Source: Yoonia vestfoldensis DSM 16212 (lineage in GTDB: Bacteria > Pseudomonadota > Alphaproteobacteria > Rhodobacterales > Rhodobacteraceae). From it: 64,000 bases of DNA. Below, in pieces: positions 15,567 through 23,550 of the stretch; the first letter of the stretch is position 1, and the number at the start of each line of letters is the position of its first letter. Under the pieces are notes generated by a model, which ran no database searches, was not told the DNA's origin, and saw only the letters and a program-made list of their open reading frames with translations. Made by a program: the position numbers and the translations under genes. The stretch spans positions 1 to 64,000 of the forward strand of contig NZ_KB907980.1 in NCBI RefSeq assembly GCF_000382265.1, in the 5' to 3' direction.

Positions 15567-16542
15567 TCACATCCACCACGACACGCCCTTTCACCTTGCC
15601 CGCCAGAATATCCGCGCCCAGTTGCGGCAGATCGGACAGCGTCGCAGGCTGGATCATCGCGTCGAGCTTGTCCATCGGCAGGTCTTTCGCGATCCGTGCC
15701 CAGGCACGCACACGGTTGTCATAGGGCTGCATCACGGAATCGATGCCCAAAAGGTTCACCCCGCGCAAAAGGAACGGTATGACTGTCGCAGGCAGGGTCG
15801 CGCCCCCGGCCAGCCCAACGGCGGCGACCGATGCCCCATATTCCATCTGCCCCAGCACGCGCGCGAGCATCGCGCCGCCCACAGCATCCACGCAACCGCC
15901 CCACGTCTCGCCTTCCAGCGGGCGCTTGACAGTCTCGGCCAGTTCCTCGCGGGCGACGATCTGGGTGGCGCCGAGAGACGTCAGGTAATCGGCGGTTTCA
16001 GGCCGTCCGGTGACAGCCGCGACCTTGTAGCCCAGATGCGCAAGGATCGCCGTGGCAACCGACCCCACGCCGCCCGCTGCCCCTGTCACCAGCACAGGAC
16101 CGGCCTTGATCCCGTGGTCTTCCAGCGCCATGACCGCCAGCATCGCGGTAAAACCGGCGGTGCCCACGGCCATCGCCTGCCGCGTCGTCAGACCATCCGG
16201 CAAAGGCACCAGCCAGTCGGCCTTGACGCGGGCCTTCTGGGAATAGCCGCCCCAATGCGCCTCGCCCACGCGCCAGCCGGTCAGGACGACCTTGTCGCCC
16301 GCCTTGTAGCGCGGATCATCCGACGCCTCGACCGTGCCTGCAAAATCGATGCCGGGAATATGCGGATAATTGCGCACCAGCCCGCCGCCCGGCCCGATGC
16401 AGAGCCCGTCCTTGTAATTCACAGTGGAATACTCGACGGCGACCGTCACCTCGGCGGCGGGCAGCCGGTCGAGCGTGATGTCCTGCACGGTGGCATGGGT
16501 TTGGCCAGCCTCGTCCTTGTCCACGATCAGGGCTTTGAACAT
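15559..16542 (-). CDS. acuI: AcuI/YhdH-type acryloyl-CoA reductase, MDR superfamily
   Basis: This 327-residue NADPH-dependent medium-chain reductase lacks the zinc-binding residues of alcohol dehydrogenases. Key segments are VEYSTVNYKDGL, HIPGIDFAGTV, the nucleotide-binding loop TGAAGGVGSVA near residue 154, and GRVVVDVNA at the end. AcuI reduces acryloyl-CoA to propionyl-CoA, protecting DMSP-degrading roseobacters, but the same protein occurs in organisms without DMSP genes and no ddd/dmd genes are visible here. A clear AAGGAGA ribosome site precedes the ATG. The name is by family resemblance rather than proven substrate. Confidence 0.82.
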   Translation of the reverse strand: MFKALIVDKDEAGQTHATVQDITLDRLPAAEVTVAVEYSTVNYKDGLCIGPGGGLVRNYPHIPGIDFAGTVEASDDPRYKAGDKVVLTGWRVGEAHWGGYSQKARVKADWLVPLPDGLTTRQAMAVGTAGFTAMLAVMALEDHGIKAGPVLVTGAAGGVGSVATAILAHLGYKVAAVTGRPETADYLTSLGATQIVAREELAETVKRPLEGETWGGCVDAVGGAMLARVLGQMEYGASVAAVGLAGGATLPATVIPFLLRGVNLLGIDSVMQPYDNRVRAWARIAKDLPMDKLDAMIQPATLSDLPQLGADILAGKVKGRVVVDVNA

Positions 16543-16566
16543 TGGTCTTCTCCTTTGTGTGTCGGG

Positions 16567-17076
16567 TCAGAACGTCTCGGGCATGAAGGGGATATCGGTA
16601 TCCTGCGGCTTCAGCCCCATCTGGGTCAGCATCGCATGAACCTGCCCCCGATGATGCGTCTGGTGGTTGAAGATCTGCATGACGCAGATCGCGCGCGGCT
16701 TGGTGATCTGGCGCTGCATGACACCGGAAAACCACGTGAGGTCCCCCGTCAGGTCAAGCGCGCGCACATCCTTGGCCCACAGGCTGATCCGCCCGTCGGT
16801 GCGAAAGCGGTCGGCGGACCAGACGGCGGCGGTGGGTGTCATGGTGACGCTGTCCCTGAATGGAACATCGGTGCTTGGGCCACCGTCAAGCCTGCTGATC
16901 CAGACGATATCGGCCCAAAGCAGATGGTTCAGCGTCCCGAGGATAGACCCGAAGAACGCGCCGCGATCCTTGGTCAGATCAGCAGTGGGCACGTCTTTCA
17001 ACATCTCGCGCAGGCCCGCGTTCTGCCATGCGTTATAGCGCGCCATGATCTGGCAATATTCAGGCGAGACGATCAT
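16567..17076 (-). CDS. DinB family protein (putative metal-dependent hydrolase fold)
   Basis: The 169-residue four-helix DinB/YfiT-like protein has three candidate metal-binding histidines: LNHLLWADIVW early, and FNHQTHHRGQVHAML in the fourth helix. This His pattern is the family hallmark. Characterised relatives are thiol transferases or maleylpyruvate isomerases, but most members are uncharacterised. Its ATG overlaps the stop of the DUF1326 gene by four bases, so it is coupled to the DUF1326/DUF2182 pair rather than to acuI, from which 24 bases separate it. Confidence 0.85.
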   Translation of the reverse strand: MIVSPEYCQIMARYNAWQNAGLREMLKDVPTADLTKDRGAFFGSILGTLNHLLWADIVWISRLDGGPSTDVPFRDSVTMTPTAAVWSADRFRTDGRISLWAKDVRALDLTGDLTWFSGVMQRQITKPRAICVMQIFNHQTHHRGQVHAMLTQMGLKPQDTDIPFMPETF

Positions 17077-17714
17077 TGCGGACCGTGCCAGTCGATCTGG
17101 CAGATCTCGGCGCTGCGCCCGTCAAAATCCCACACGCGGCCAAAGGCCCGCACGCGCCCTTTGTTGGCGGTGGCGACCGTGATGTCGGGGCCCATCCAAT
17201 AGCCGGTGTTGGTCACGACGATATCGGTGTCGGGGTCCTTGCCCACCACAGGGACCACCTCGCCCTGAATAGCCTTGCCGACCATCAGGCGGCGGGCCTT
17301 GCCTTCGGTTTCAAAGACGACGGGCGCACGTTCGGCCCCCAGAAATTCGCTGACCAGCACCTTGAACAGACCCGTCGTGCCGCGCGCCTTGCCGGTGAAG
17401 ATGTTAAGCAGCCCGTCATAGGCGGCCTCACTCGCACGCTCGTCGATATAGGCGGCGGCTTTCCAGTTGCCCCGCGCCATCAGACCGGGGATTTCCAGCA
17501 CCAGCCCGACATTCAGCCCGCCCAGATCCTCGTCACCATAATGGCCGCTGTCGATGCGGATGCCCGCCCAGGCCTGGCAATAGCCTTCGGTCGGTGCGTG
17601 TTTGCCCAAGGACACCACGCAGGGGCAGAACACCGTGCAATTGCAGTTGAGGATCAATTCGCCTTTGATTGCCCAAGGCACGGTGCCTACAGGTGCCGTC
17701 TGATCCAAAGCCAT
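17073..17714 (-). CDS. DUF1326 domain-containing protein
   Basis: This is a 213-residue soluble protein. Near the N-terminus it has a cysteine-rich motif, NCNCTVFCPCVVSLG, which looks like a metal- or cluster-binding site. The start at 17714 is preferred over 17729 because the bases between them form a strong GGGGAGA ribosome site at proper spacing. Function is undescribed. DUF1326 and DUF2182 genes commonly sit side by side, as here (DUF2182 ends 15 bases upstream), so they probably work as a membrane protein and its soluble partner. Confidence 0.85.
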   Translation of the reverse strand: MALDQTAPVGTVPWAIKGELILNCNCTVFCPCVVSLGKHAPTEGYCQAWAGIRIDSGHYGDEDLGGLNVGLVLEIPGLMARGNWKAAAYIDERASEAAYDGLLNIFTGKARGTTGLFKVLVSEFLGAERAPVVFETEGKARRLMVGKAIQGEVVPVVGKDPDTDIVVTNTGYWMGPDITVATANKGRVRAFGRVWDFDGRSAEICQIDWHGPQ

Positions 17715-17729
17715 GAAGTCTCCCCCCAT

Positions 17730-18569
17730 TTATACCGCACCCAGCAGGAAGCCGCAGGCCCCTGCCATCAGAACAAAGCCCAAAGGGCGTGTGACATAGC
17801 GCCCGACACTGTCCATCTTTTCACCCACCATGATCAGCGTGGCGATCCCCATGAAGGCAAGGTTCATCACCCCGCCCACGAAGGCAAGCAGCATCAGTGC
17901 CCAGCAGCAGCCAAGGCAGACCGCGCCCAGGCGCAGACCGTTGCGGAACGGCCCTTCGTCCCAGTGCTGCATGAAAAATGTCAGCGGCTGTCGGCATTTG
18001 GCGAGGCAGGCCTCTTTCACGGGCGAAAATTGGTAAAGCCCCGCGCCCATCAGCAACCCCGCCGTCAGCGAGACCGACAGGCTGTCACCGATCGCGCTGA
18101 TCAGCCCGTAGCGGTACAGAACCAATTGCATAGCCGCGGCAATCAGGGAAAACAGGGCCCAGACCACGCCGTAGCCCGCCACCAGCGGCCAGAACGGCAC
18201 GCCGGTCTGGCGGCCCAGATCGTCATGGGTTGCAAAGGCCGGCAAGGCGCTGGGCAACATCATCGCCGCTGCCATCAAACCCCACATCAGCGTCGCGCTG
18301 AGATACCCTGCCCCATCCAGCGTGACGGTGCAAAGCGCCTCCCAGAAATTCGCGCCATAGAGGCGCGACAGCCCCCGCAGATCCGCCGGCACCGCCATCA
18401 GATAGAGCGCCGACCATGCCGTGAGGATCAGACCGAACAGCAACAGCCAATGTGCTGTTCCCATCGCCCTGATCCGATCTGACAACATTTTAGGCATCCT
18501 CCGCTCGGGCTGAAGCCTGTCAGACATTTCTGGTCCCGGCAATGCGGAAATCCCCTTGCGATAACGCAT
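17730..18569 (-). CDS. DUF2182 membrane protein (predicted metal-binding)
   Basis: The protein has about six to seven transmembrane segments. Conserved cysteine motifs are KEACLAKCRQPLTF and AVCLGCCWALMLL, and GGVMNLAFM and EKMDSVGRY match the DUF2182 family, described as predicted metal-binding integral membrane proteins. The longest start (18569, with an AGGG site) is listed; Met codons at 18527 and 18497 are reasonable alternatives because the first helix begins only at about residue 40. It heads the leftward DUF2182-DUF1326-DinB group and is divergent from the solute-binding protein gene. Confidence 0.83.
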   Translation of the reverse strand: MRYRKGISALPGPEMSDRLQPERRMPKMLSDRIRAMGTAHWLLLFGLILTAWSALYLMAVPADLRGLSRLYGANFWEALCTVTLDGAGYLSATLMWGLMAAAMMLPSALPAFATHDDLGRQTGVPFWPLVAGYGVVWALFSLIAAAMQLVLYRYGLISAIGDSLSVSLTAGLLMGAGLYQFSPVKEACLAKCRQPLTFFMQHWDEGPFRNGLRLGAVCLGCCWALMLLAFVGGVMNLAFMGIATLIMVGEKMDSVGRYVTRPLGFVLMAGACGFLLGAV

Positions 18570-18611
18570 GTGCGACCCTACGTTTCTGCGATGTCCAACA
18601 GGAGAACCACA

Positions 18612-19652
18612 ATGAAAACAACCAGACTATTGGGTGCCGCCTCTGCTGTGGCGCTGGCGACAACCGCTTTCGCGCAGGATTCGGAATTGCTCGTGTTCGA
18701 CTATTCCGGATTCGAGTCGCCCGACTATCATCAGGATTATATCGCGGCACATGGTGCCAGCCCGACGTTCACCTTCTTTGGTGACGAGGATGAAGCCTTC
18801 CAGAAGCTCCGCTCGGGTTTCCAGGCCGATGTATCGCATGTCTGCGCGCCATCCGTGACGCGCTGGACCGAAAGCGGCATCCTGGAACCTTGGGATACGG
18901 CACGCATCACCGCCTATGACGATCTGAACGCCAGCCTGACCGGTGAAGAGATCGGCGCAGGCCAGACCTATTTCATCCCGACCGATTTCGGCTCGACCGC
19001 AATCGCTTATAACCCCGAAGAAGTCCCCGCCGAAGACGTGGCCAGCCTGCAGGTGTTCACCAACCCCGCCTATGCCGGCCGCATGACGCTGCCTGACAAC
19101 GTCGACGACGCCTTTGCGCTGGCCTATCTGGCGACCGGTGTCACCAACTGGCAAGAGGTGACGGATGAGCAGTTCGACGCCGCCGCCAACTGGCTGCGCG
19201 AGGTGCATCCGAACCTGCGCACCTATTGGACCGATCCGGCCGAACTGGCGCAGCTTCTGTCCTCGGGCGAGATTCTGGTGAGCTGGGCCTGGAACGAAAC
19301 CTATCCCGCGATGGTCGAAGAAGGCCGTCCCATCGCGTTCCAGCGTGAAGCGACCGAAGGATCTTCGTTGTGGCTCTGTGGCTATGTGAAATTGGCGGAA
19401 GGTCAGGGCAATGTCGACAAGGCCTATGATTATCTGAACGCCTTCCTGTCGGAATCCTCTGTCGTGCCATTGCTCGAGTCCGGTTACGGTTCCGCAAATG
19501 CCACCGCGCTGAACGCATTGGTGACCGAAGAAGACCTGGTTGCATCCGGGCTTGAGGACATTGATGTGCCGATCCTTGCGCAATTGCCGATGAGCAATGA
19601 AGACCGTGAGCGGATGGCCGAAGCGTTTGAGATGATCAAAGCGGGCTTCTGA
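18612..19652 (+). CDS. Periplasmic solute-binding protein, PotD/PotF-like
   Basis: A 346-residue exported protein with signal peptide KTTRLLGAASAVALATTAFA, cleaved near AFAQD. The body is a type-II periplasmic binding fold of the polyamine/iron-binding class: YIAAHGASPTFTFFGDEDEA, a DFGSTAIAYNPEEV hinge region, and WAWNETYPAMVEEG near the second lobe. The ATG at 18612 has a good AGGAG site; the longer frame is unlikely. No ABC permease or ATPase genes flank it, so it is either an orphan or serves a transporter elsewhere. Ligand not predictable, though putrescine/spermidine is the family default. Confidence 0.85.
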   Translation: MKTTRLLGAASAVALATTAFAQDSELLVFDYSGFESPDYHQDYIAAHGASPTFTFFGDEDEAFQKLRSGFQADVSHVCAPSVTRWTESGILEPWDTARITAYDDLNASLTGEEIGAGQTYFIPTDFGSTAIAYNPEEVPAEDVASLQVFTNPAYAGRMTLPDNVDDAFALAYLATGVTNWQEVTDEQFDAAANWLREVHPNLRTYWTDPAELAQLLSSGEILVSWAWNETYPAMVEEGRPIAFQREATEGSSLWLCGYVKLAEGQGNVDKAYDYLNAFLSESSVVPLLESGYGSANATALNALVTEEDLVASGLEDIDVPILAQLPMSNEDRERMAEAFEMIKAGF

Positions 19653-19670
19653 TCAACCGGTCACGATGGA

Positions 19671-19700
19671 AAAGGGCGGCGCCGCTGGTGCCGCCCTTTT
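19671..19700 (+). terminator. Rho-independent terminator after the solute-binding protein gene
   Basis: A ten-base stem AAAGGGCGGC/GCCGCCCTTT with a nine-base loop and T at the 3' end, 18 bases after the stop codon. Confidence 0.85.
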
Positions 19701-19766
19701 GCATGACCGCGACCCGCGTCAAAAAAGTGACTGGACCTTGGCGGGAAAGGTCTTAAACCACGCCAT

Positions 19767-20165
19767 ATGCAGCGACGACGCACCAGCACCGCACACGGCA
19801 ATCATCCGCACCTGATAGGGCGCGTGATATTGGCATCCGTGCTGTCAGTGGCGCTGATGTTGGTCGGTTTCGGTCACAAGCCGGTGCAGGCCGAACCGCA
19901 GGCCGTGGCCTATCTGCTGGCCGGTGGTAACTGGGCCGACCTTTGCGCCGATGGCGACGCGCCTCATGGCGCGGGCGATATCTGCATGGCCTGCCTTGTC
20001 GTGCAGAGCGTCGGATTGGCCGACCCTGCCCTTTATATTCAACCCGCCCCATCCACACAAGATGCGCATTGGACACGGCATGCCACCGCGCGGCGTATCC
20101 TTGCAAGCGCGACGCCCCATCCGGCGCGCGCACCCCCTTGCGTTGATCGCACGATCATCATCTGA
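19767..20165 (+). CDS. Small exported/membrane-anchored protein, DUF2946-like, in copper module
   Basis: A 132-residue protein with one N-terminal hydrophobic segment (VILASVLSVALMLVGFG, about residues 21-37) and a following region with Cys residues (DLCADGD and DICMACL). This layout recalls DUF2946-type proteins that accompany copper genes, but the match is loose. It is the first of three genes in line with the PCu(A)C chaperone and SCO protein, 48 bases before the chaperone start. The role is inferred from this context only. Confidence 0.5.
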   Translation: MQRRRTSTAHGNHPHLIGRVILASVLSVALMLVGFGHKPVQAEPQAVAYLLAGGNWADLCADGDAPHGAGDICMACLVVQSVGLADPALYIQPAPSTQDAHWTRHATARRILASATPHPARAPPCVDRTIII

Positions 20166-20213
20166 CCCGATCATCTGCGCGGCCTGCCCGTGCCACCATT
20201 GAAAGACTCCATC

Positions 20214-20672
20214 ATGAAAACCCTGTACATGGCCGGACTGGCCCTGCTTGGCCTTGCCACCACTGCCGCCGCCGAAAGTGCGATCAGCGTCGCGGATGCC
20301 CGCGCGTTCGAGACGGCGCCCACCGCGATGGCCGGTGGCGGCTTTCTTGCGATCACCAACACCGGAACGAGTGATGATACGCTCGTTGCCGTACTTGCTG
20401 ACTTTCCCCGCGTCGAACTGCACACCACCGAATTCGAGAATGACGTCGCCCGCATGATCCATCTTGACGCGATCCCAATTCCAGCAGGCGAAACCGTCGC
20501 GCTGGAACCGGGCGGCATGCATGTGATGTTCATGGGTCTGCAAGGCAACCCGCTGACCGAGGGCGAAACGATCAACGCGACGCTTGTCTTCGAACAGGCG
20601 GGCGACGTGCCGGTGACTTTCGAGATCGTCAAGCGTGACATGGCGGGCCACGGTCACAGCCACAACCATTGA
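20214..20672 (+). CDS. PCu(A)C-type periplasmic copper chaperone
   Basis: The mature ~130-residue beta-barrel protein follows a signal peptide (KTLYMAGLALLGLATTAAA). It carries the Cu(I)-binding His/Met pattern H-x-x...M...H-x-M: VELHTTEFEND and RMIHLD, then EPGGMHVMFMGL. The tail GHGHSHNH adds extra histidines that could bind Cu(II). PCu(A)C delivers copper to SCO and to the CuA or CuB centres of cytochrome oxidase, and the SCO gene follows 58 bases downstream. The ATG at 20214 is supported by the signal peptide. Confidence 0.92.
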   Translation: MKTLYMAGLALLGLATTAAAESAISVADARAFETAPTAMAGGGFLAITNTGTSDDTLVAVLADFPRVELHTTEFENDVARMIHLDAIPIPAGETVALEPGGMHVMFMGLQGNPLTEGETINATLVFEQAGDVPVTFEIVKRDMAGHGHSHNH

Positions 20673-20730
20673 TCCTGTCGGTGCTGTCCCGCATTCGCGC
20701 GGGCAGCGCCAGCGCATGAAAGGAAACCAC

Positions 20731-21336
20731 ATGAAAGCTGTCATCATCGGATCGAGCATCATGGCTGTCGCCGTGGGCCTCGGCGTCTATACTTGGCAGA
20801 CCACCAATGCGGCGGCGGACCCCTGCGGAAACACCACCGTCGCGGGTGCGGCCATCGGCGGGCCGTTCGAGCTTGTCTCCGAAACCGGCGAAACCGTCAC
20901 CGACCGCAATGTCATCACCAAGCCGACGTTGGTCTATTTCGGATATACATTCTGCCCCGATGTCTGCCCGATCGATACGATGCGCAACGCTATCGCGGCC
21001 GATATCCTTGCCGAACAGGGTGTCGACATCGGCACGGTGTTCATCTCGGTCGACCCCGAACGCGACACGCCCGAGGTCGTGGGCCATTTCACCGATAACT
21101 TCCATGACGAGATGATCGGCCTGACCGGCAGCCCCGAACAGGTGCGCGCGGCAAGCCAAGCCTACAAGACCTACTATCGCGCGGTCGAGGGCGACCCGGA
21201 ATTCTATCTGGTCGACCATTCGACCCAGACCTATCTGATGTTCCCCGAGACGGGTTTTGCCACTTTCTTTCGGCGCGACACCCCTGCCGAACAGGTTGCC
21301 GAAATCACGGCGTGTTTCGCCGGGCGGGCAGCCTGA
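20731..21336 (+). CDS. SCO1/SenC family copper protein for cytochrome oxidase assembly
   Basis: This 201-residue membrane-anchored thioredoxin-fold protein has an N-terminal helix (AVIIGSSIMAVAVGLGVYTW) and the metal site CPDVCP (CxxxC), with the distal His in VDHSTQTYLM. FGYTFCPDVC and ISVDPERDTPEV are family blocks. SCO proteins metallate or reduce the CuA site of cytochrome c oxidase. The ATG at 20731 follows an AAAGGA ribosome site; the longer frame overlapping the chaperone gene is not needed. An additional pair of Cys (DPCGN, ITACFAG) is present outside the site. Confidence 0.92.
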   Translation: MKAVIIGSSIMAVAVGLGVYTWQTTNAAADPCGNTTVAGAAIGGPFELVSETGETVTDRNVITKPTLVYFGYTFCPDVCPIDTMRNAIAADILAEQGVDIGTVFISVDPERDTPEVVGHFTDNFHDEMIGLTGSPEQVRAASQAYKTYYRAVEGDPEFYLVDHSTQTYLMFPETGFATFFRRDTPAEQVAEITACFAGRAA

Positions 21337-21349
21337 TTTTGTGACTTTC

Positions 21350-21363
21350 TTGATCTGGCGCAA
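21350..21363. promoter_or_regulatory. FNR/FnrL-like binding site upstream of hemN
   Basis: TTGATCTGGCGCAA fits TTGAT-N4-ATCAA in the left half fully and in three of five bases on the right. It is 33 bases before the hemN ATG. In Rhodobacter, hemN-type genes are activated by FnrL under low oxygen, so position and target make sense, but the right half-site is imperfect. Confidence 0.5.
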
Positions 21364-21396
21364 TAAAATGCGCCGGATCATCTGCAAGATGGCCCT

Positions 21397-22746
21397 ATGG
21401 ATCATATTGCAAAACTGCGCCGCATGGGTCTGTTCGATGCGCGCGTCCCCCGCTACACCAGCTATCCGCCTGCCACCGCGTTCAACGCAGATGTTGGGCG
21501 CGGCTTTCAACGTGACAGCCTTGCCGCATTGGACCCTGCCGTGCCGGTCTCGGTCTATCTGCACATTCCGTTCTGTGAGCGGCTGTGCTGGTTCTGCGCC
21601 TGTGCGACGCAAGGGACGAGCACGCTCAAACCCGTCGAAAATTATGTCCGGGTGGTCAAAATGGAACTTGCGCTACTGGCGCGCACCCTGCCCGCCGGGG
21701 TGCGGATGGGCCAGATGCATTGGGGCGGCGGCACGCCCACGATCCTGCCGCCCGACATGATCCGCGATCTGGCACAGGCCGTGATGGATGTGATCCCGCC
21801 TGCGGATGATTTCAGTTTCTCGGTCGAGATCGACCCGACGCTGGTCGACGATGCCAAGATCGCGATGCTGGCCGATATGGGCATGACACGCGCCAGTATC
21901 GGGATTCAGGATTTCGCCCCCGATGTGCAGGCGGCCATCGGCCGCGATCAGAGTTTCGCCACGACCAAGGCTTGCGTCGACAGCCTGCGCGCGGCGGGAA
22001 TCACCTCGCTCAACGCCGATCTGGTTTACGGGTTGCCGCATCAGAATGCGGCCAAGCTCGCGGACACCATCGCGCAGGTACAAGAGCTGGGCCCCGACCG
22101 GATCGCGTTGTTCGGCTATGCGCATGTGCCGAATTTCTCCAAACGCCAGAAACTGATCCCCGATGCGGCCCTACCCAAGGAAGAGGACCGCTATGCGCTG
22201 GCCCAACAAGCCGCGCGCGCGTTCGAGGCGGCGGGCTATCTGCCGATCGGGATCGACCATTTCGGCAAACCCGCCAATAGCCTGACCACCGCCATGCAAT
22301 CGGGCCGGTTGCGGCGCAATTTTCAGGGCTACACCGATGACACCTGCCCCACGCTGATCGGGATTGGCGCGTCGTCGATTTCGCAGTATGGCGCGGGCTA
22401 TGTGCAGAACGCGGCTGCCACCGCCGCATATCTTGCGCGGATCGAGGCGGGCGAGCTGGCCGGTCATCGCGGCTATGCGATGGGGCCGCAGGACAGGCTG
22501 CGCGCGGACGCGATCAACATGCTGATGTGCGATTTCGAAATCGACCTTGCTCTGCTGGACCGACACCCCGATGCCGCGATCCTGACGCCGGTGCATCGCG
22601 CGGTCCTTGACCAGTTCGCAGGGATGGTTGTGCTTGACGGCGACAGGATTCGCATCCTGCCGCAGGGCAAGCCGCTGACACGGATCATCGCCAATGCCTA
22701 TGACGGGTTCAACGCAATGGCCGCGCGATATTCGCAGGCCTCTTGA
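21397..22746 (+). CDS. hemN: Oxygen-independent coproporphyrinogen III oxidase
   Basis: This radical SAM enzyme converts coproporphyrinogen III to protoporphyrinogen IX without oxygen. The 4Fe-4S motif is CERLCWFCAC (C60, C64, C67 and the extra C69), with HIPFCERLC and QMHWGGGTPT conserved. DLVYGLPHQN is typical of true HemN rather than HemW, and the N-terminal RVPRYTSYPPA, present here, is also a HemN mark. It has 449 residues, full length. A likely FnrL site lies upstream at 21350. Confidence 0.94.
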   Translation: MDHIAKLRRMGLFDARVPRYTSYPPATAFNADVGRGFQRDSLAALDPAVPVSVYLHIPFCERLCWFCACATQGTSTLKPVENYVRVVKMELALLARTLPAGVRMGQMHWGGGTPTILPPDMIRDLAQAVMDVIPPADDFSFSVEIDPTLVDDAKIAMLADMGMTRASIGIQDFAPDVQAAIGRDQSFATTKACVDSLRAAGITSLNADLVYGLPHQNAAKLADTIAQVQELGPDRIALFGYAHVPNFSKRQKLIPDAALPKEEDRYALAQQAARAFEAAGYLPIGIDHFGKPANSLTTAMQSGRLRRNFQGYTDDTCPTLIGIGASSISQYGAGYVQNAAATAAYLARIEAGELAGHRGYAMGPQDRLRADAINMLMCDFEIDLALLDRHPDAAILTPVHRAVLDQFAGMVVLDGDRIRILPQGKPLTRIIANAYDGFNAMAARYSQAS

Positions 22747-22792
22747 TATCCGTACCCGATGCGCCAGCTAAAGCAGGCAATCGGAGACCATC

Positions 22793-23149
22793 ATGGACAT
22801 CATCAACATCATCTTTGCGCTGGCAAGCATCGGGCTTGGCCTTTTCGGCTGGCTGGCGCCGCGCTACACGCTGGACACATTGGATTTGAAGGCGGGGCCC
22901 AGCAATATGGGGCCATCCGAAATCCGTGCGTCCGCGGGCGCGCTATTCGTGGGCATGGGTGGTGGCGCGCTGATCCTCGGCGGGCCTGTCGCCTACGCGA
23001 TGCTGGGGTTCTGCTGGCTGGGCGCGTCTGTCGGGCGTGCCACATCGCTGGCGCTCGATGGCCGGTCGCGCAAAAAATGGACCTTTTTCGGGGTCGAAGC
23101 TGTCGTGGGTCTGGGCGCGCTGGCGCTGAACCTGCCCCTTGCAATGTGA
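22793..23149 (+). CDS. Small membrane protein, DUF4345-like
   Basis: The 118-residue protein has about four hydrophobic segments (residues 2-20, 45-62, 65-84 and 98-115). The PSEIRASAGALFVGMGGGAL stretch, with a conserved Arg and Gly-rich run, resembles DUF4345-family proteins. Function is unknown. It lies 46 bases after hemN and just before ssrA. Confidence 0.6.
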   Translation: MDIINIIFALASIGLGLFGWLAPRYTLDTLDLKAGPSNMGPSEIRASAGALFVGMGGGALILGGPVAYAMLGFCWLGASVGRATSLALDGRSRKKWTFFGVEAVVGLGALALNLPLAM

Positions 23150-23164
23150 CGGCAGACCACCTAA

Positions 23165-23495
23165 TTCTGGACTGTCCTTCGGGACTATGGACATAAACGC
23201 GCTCGTAATACGCGGATCGGACCCGGGGGCGGTACCCGGCGTCTCCACCAAACACTGCTCATTTGGCAGCCATGGGGACGAAACAGGATCGACGAACGTC
23301 TAAAGGGGTTTGCTTTGTCTCGGTGAGTTACCACCGTTATCGGTACAAAAAAGCTAGTTGCAAATGACAACAAAGCACCAATGGCGATGGCTGCGTAAGC
23401 AGTCGGAACTATTGAAACCTTAAGCCCTATGGTTTTGCGACCATAGGCGGGGTCCGCAGGTACCTGGCAACAGAAACCTGCACCTTTCCCCTTTC
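23165..23495 (+). ncRNA. ssrA: Permuted two-piece tmRNA (ssrA)
   Basis: The conventional 3' part comes first: a T-arm-like CCGGG...CCCGG, then CGTCTCC and ACCA ending at 23250. A ~23-base spacer follows, and then the conventional 5' part starts with GGGGACG at 23274. GGGGACG pairs with CGTCTCC (one G-U) to rebuild the acceptor stem. The tag reading frame at 23360-23398 is GCA AAT GAC AAC AAA GCA CCA ATG GCG ATG GCT GCG TAA, giving ANDNKAPMAMAA, close to alphaproteobacterial tags (AANDN...A). A later hairpin (GCAGGT...ACCTGC) is a pseudoknot-type element. Outer ends are approximate. Processing removes the spacer to give acceptor and coding RNAs. Confidence 0.93.
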
Positions 23496-23550
23496 CAAAC
23501 CGAAAATTCCGGCGCTAACGTGGTCCATCAACATCCCGATGGAGCCCCCG

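Noticed and set aside
23150-23260. A tRNA ending in CCA before ssrA
   Set aside because: There is a T-arm and acceptor 3' strand but no D-arm or anticodon; the pairing partner is the GGGGACG at 23274, so it is the acceptor part of permuted tmRNA.
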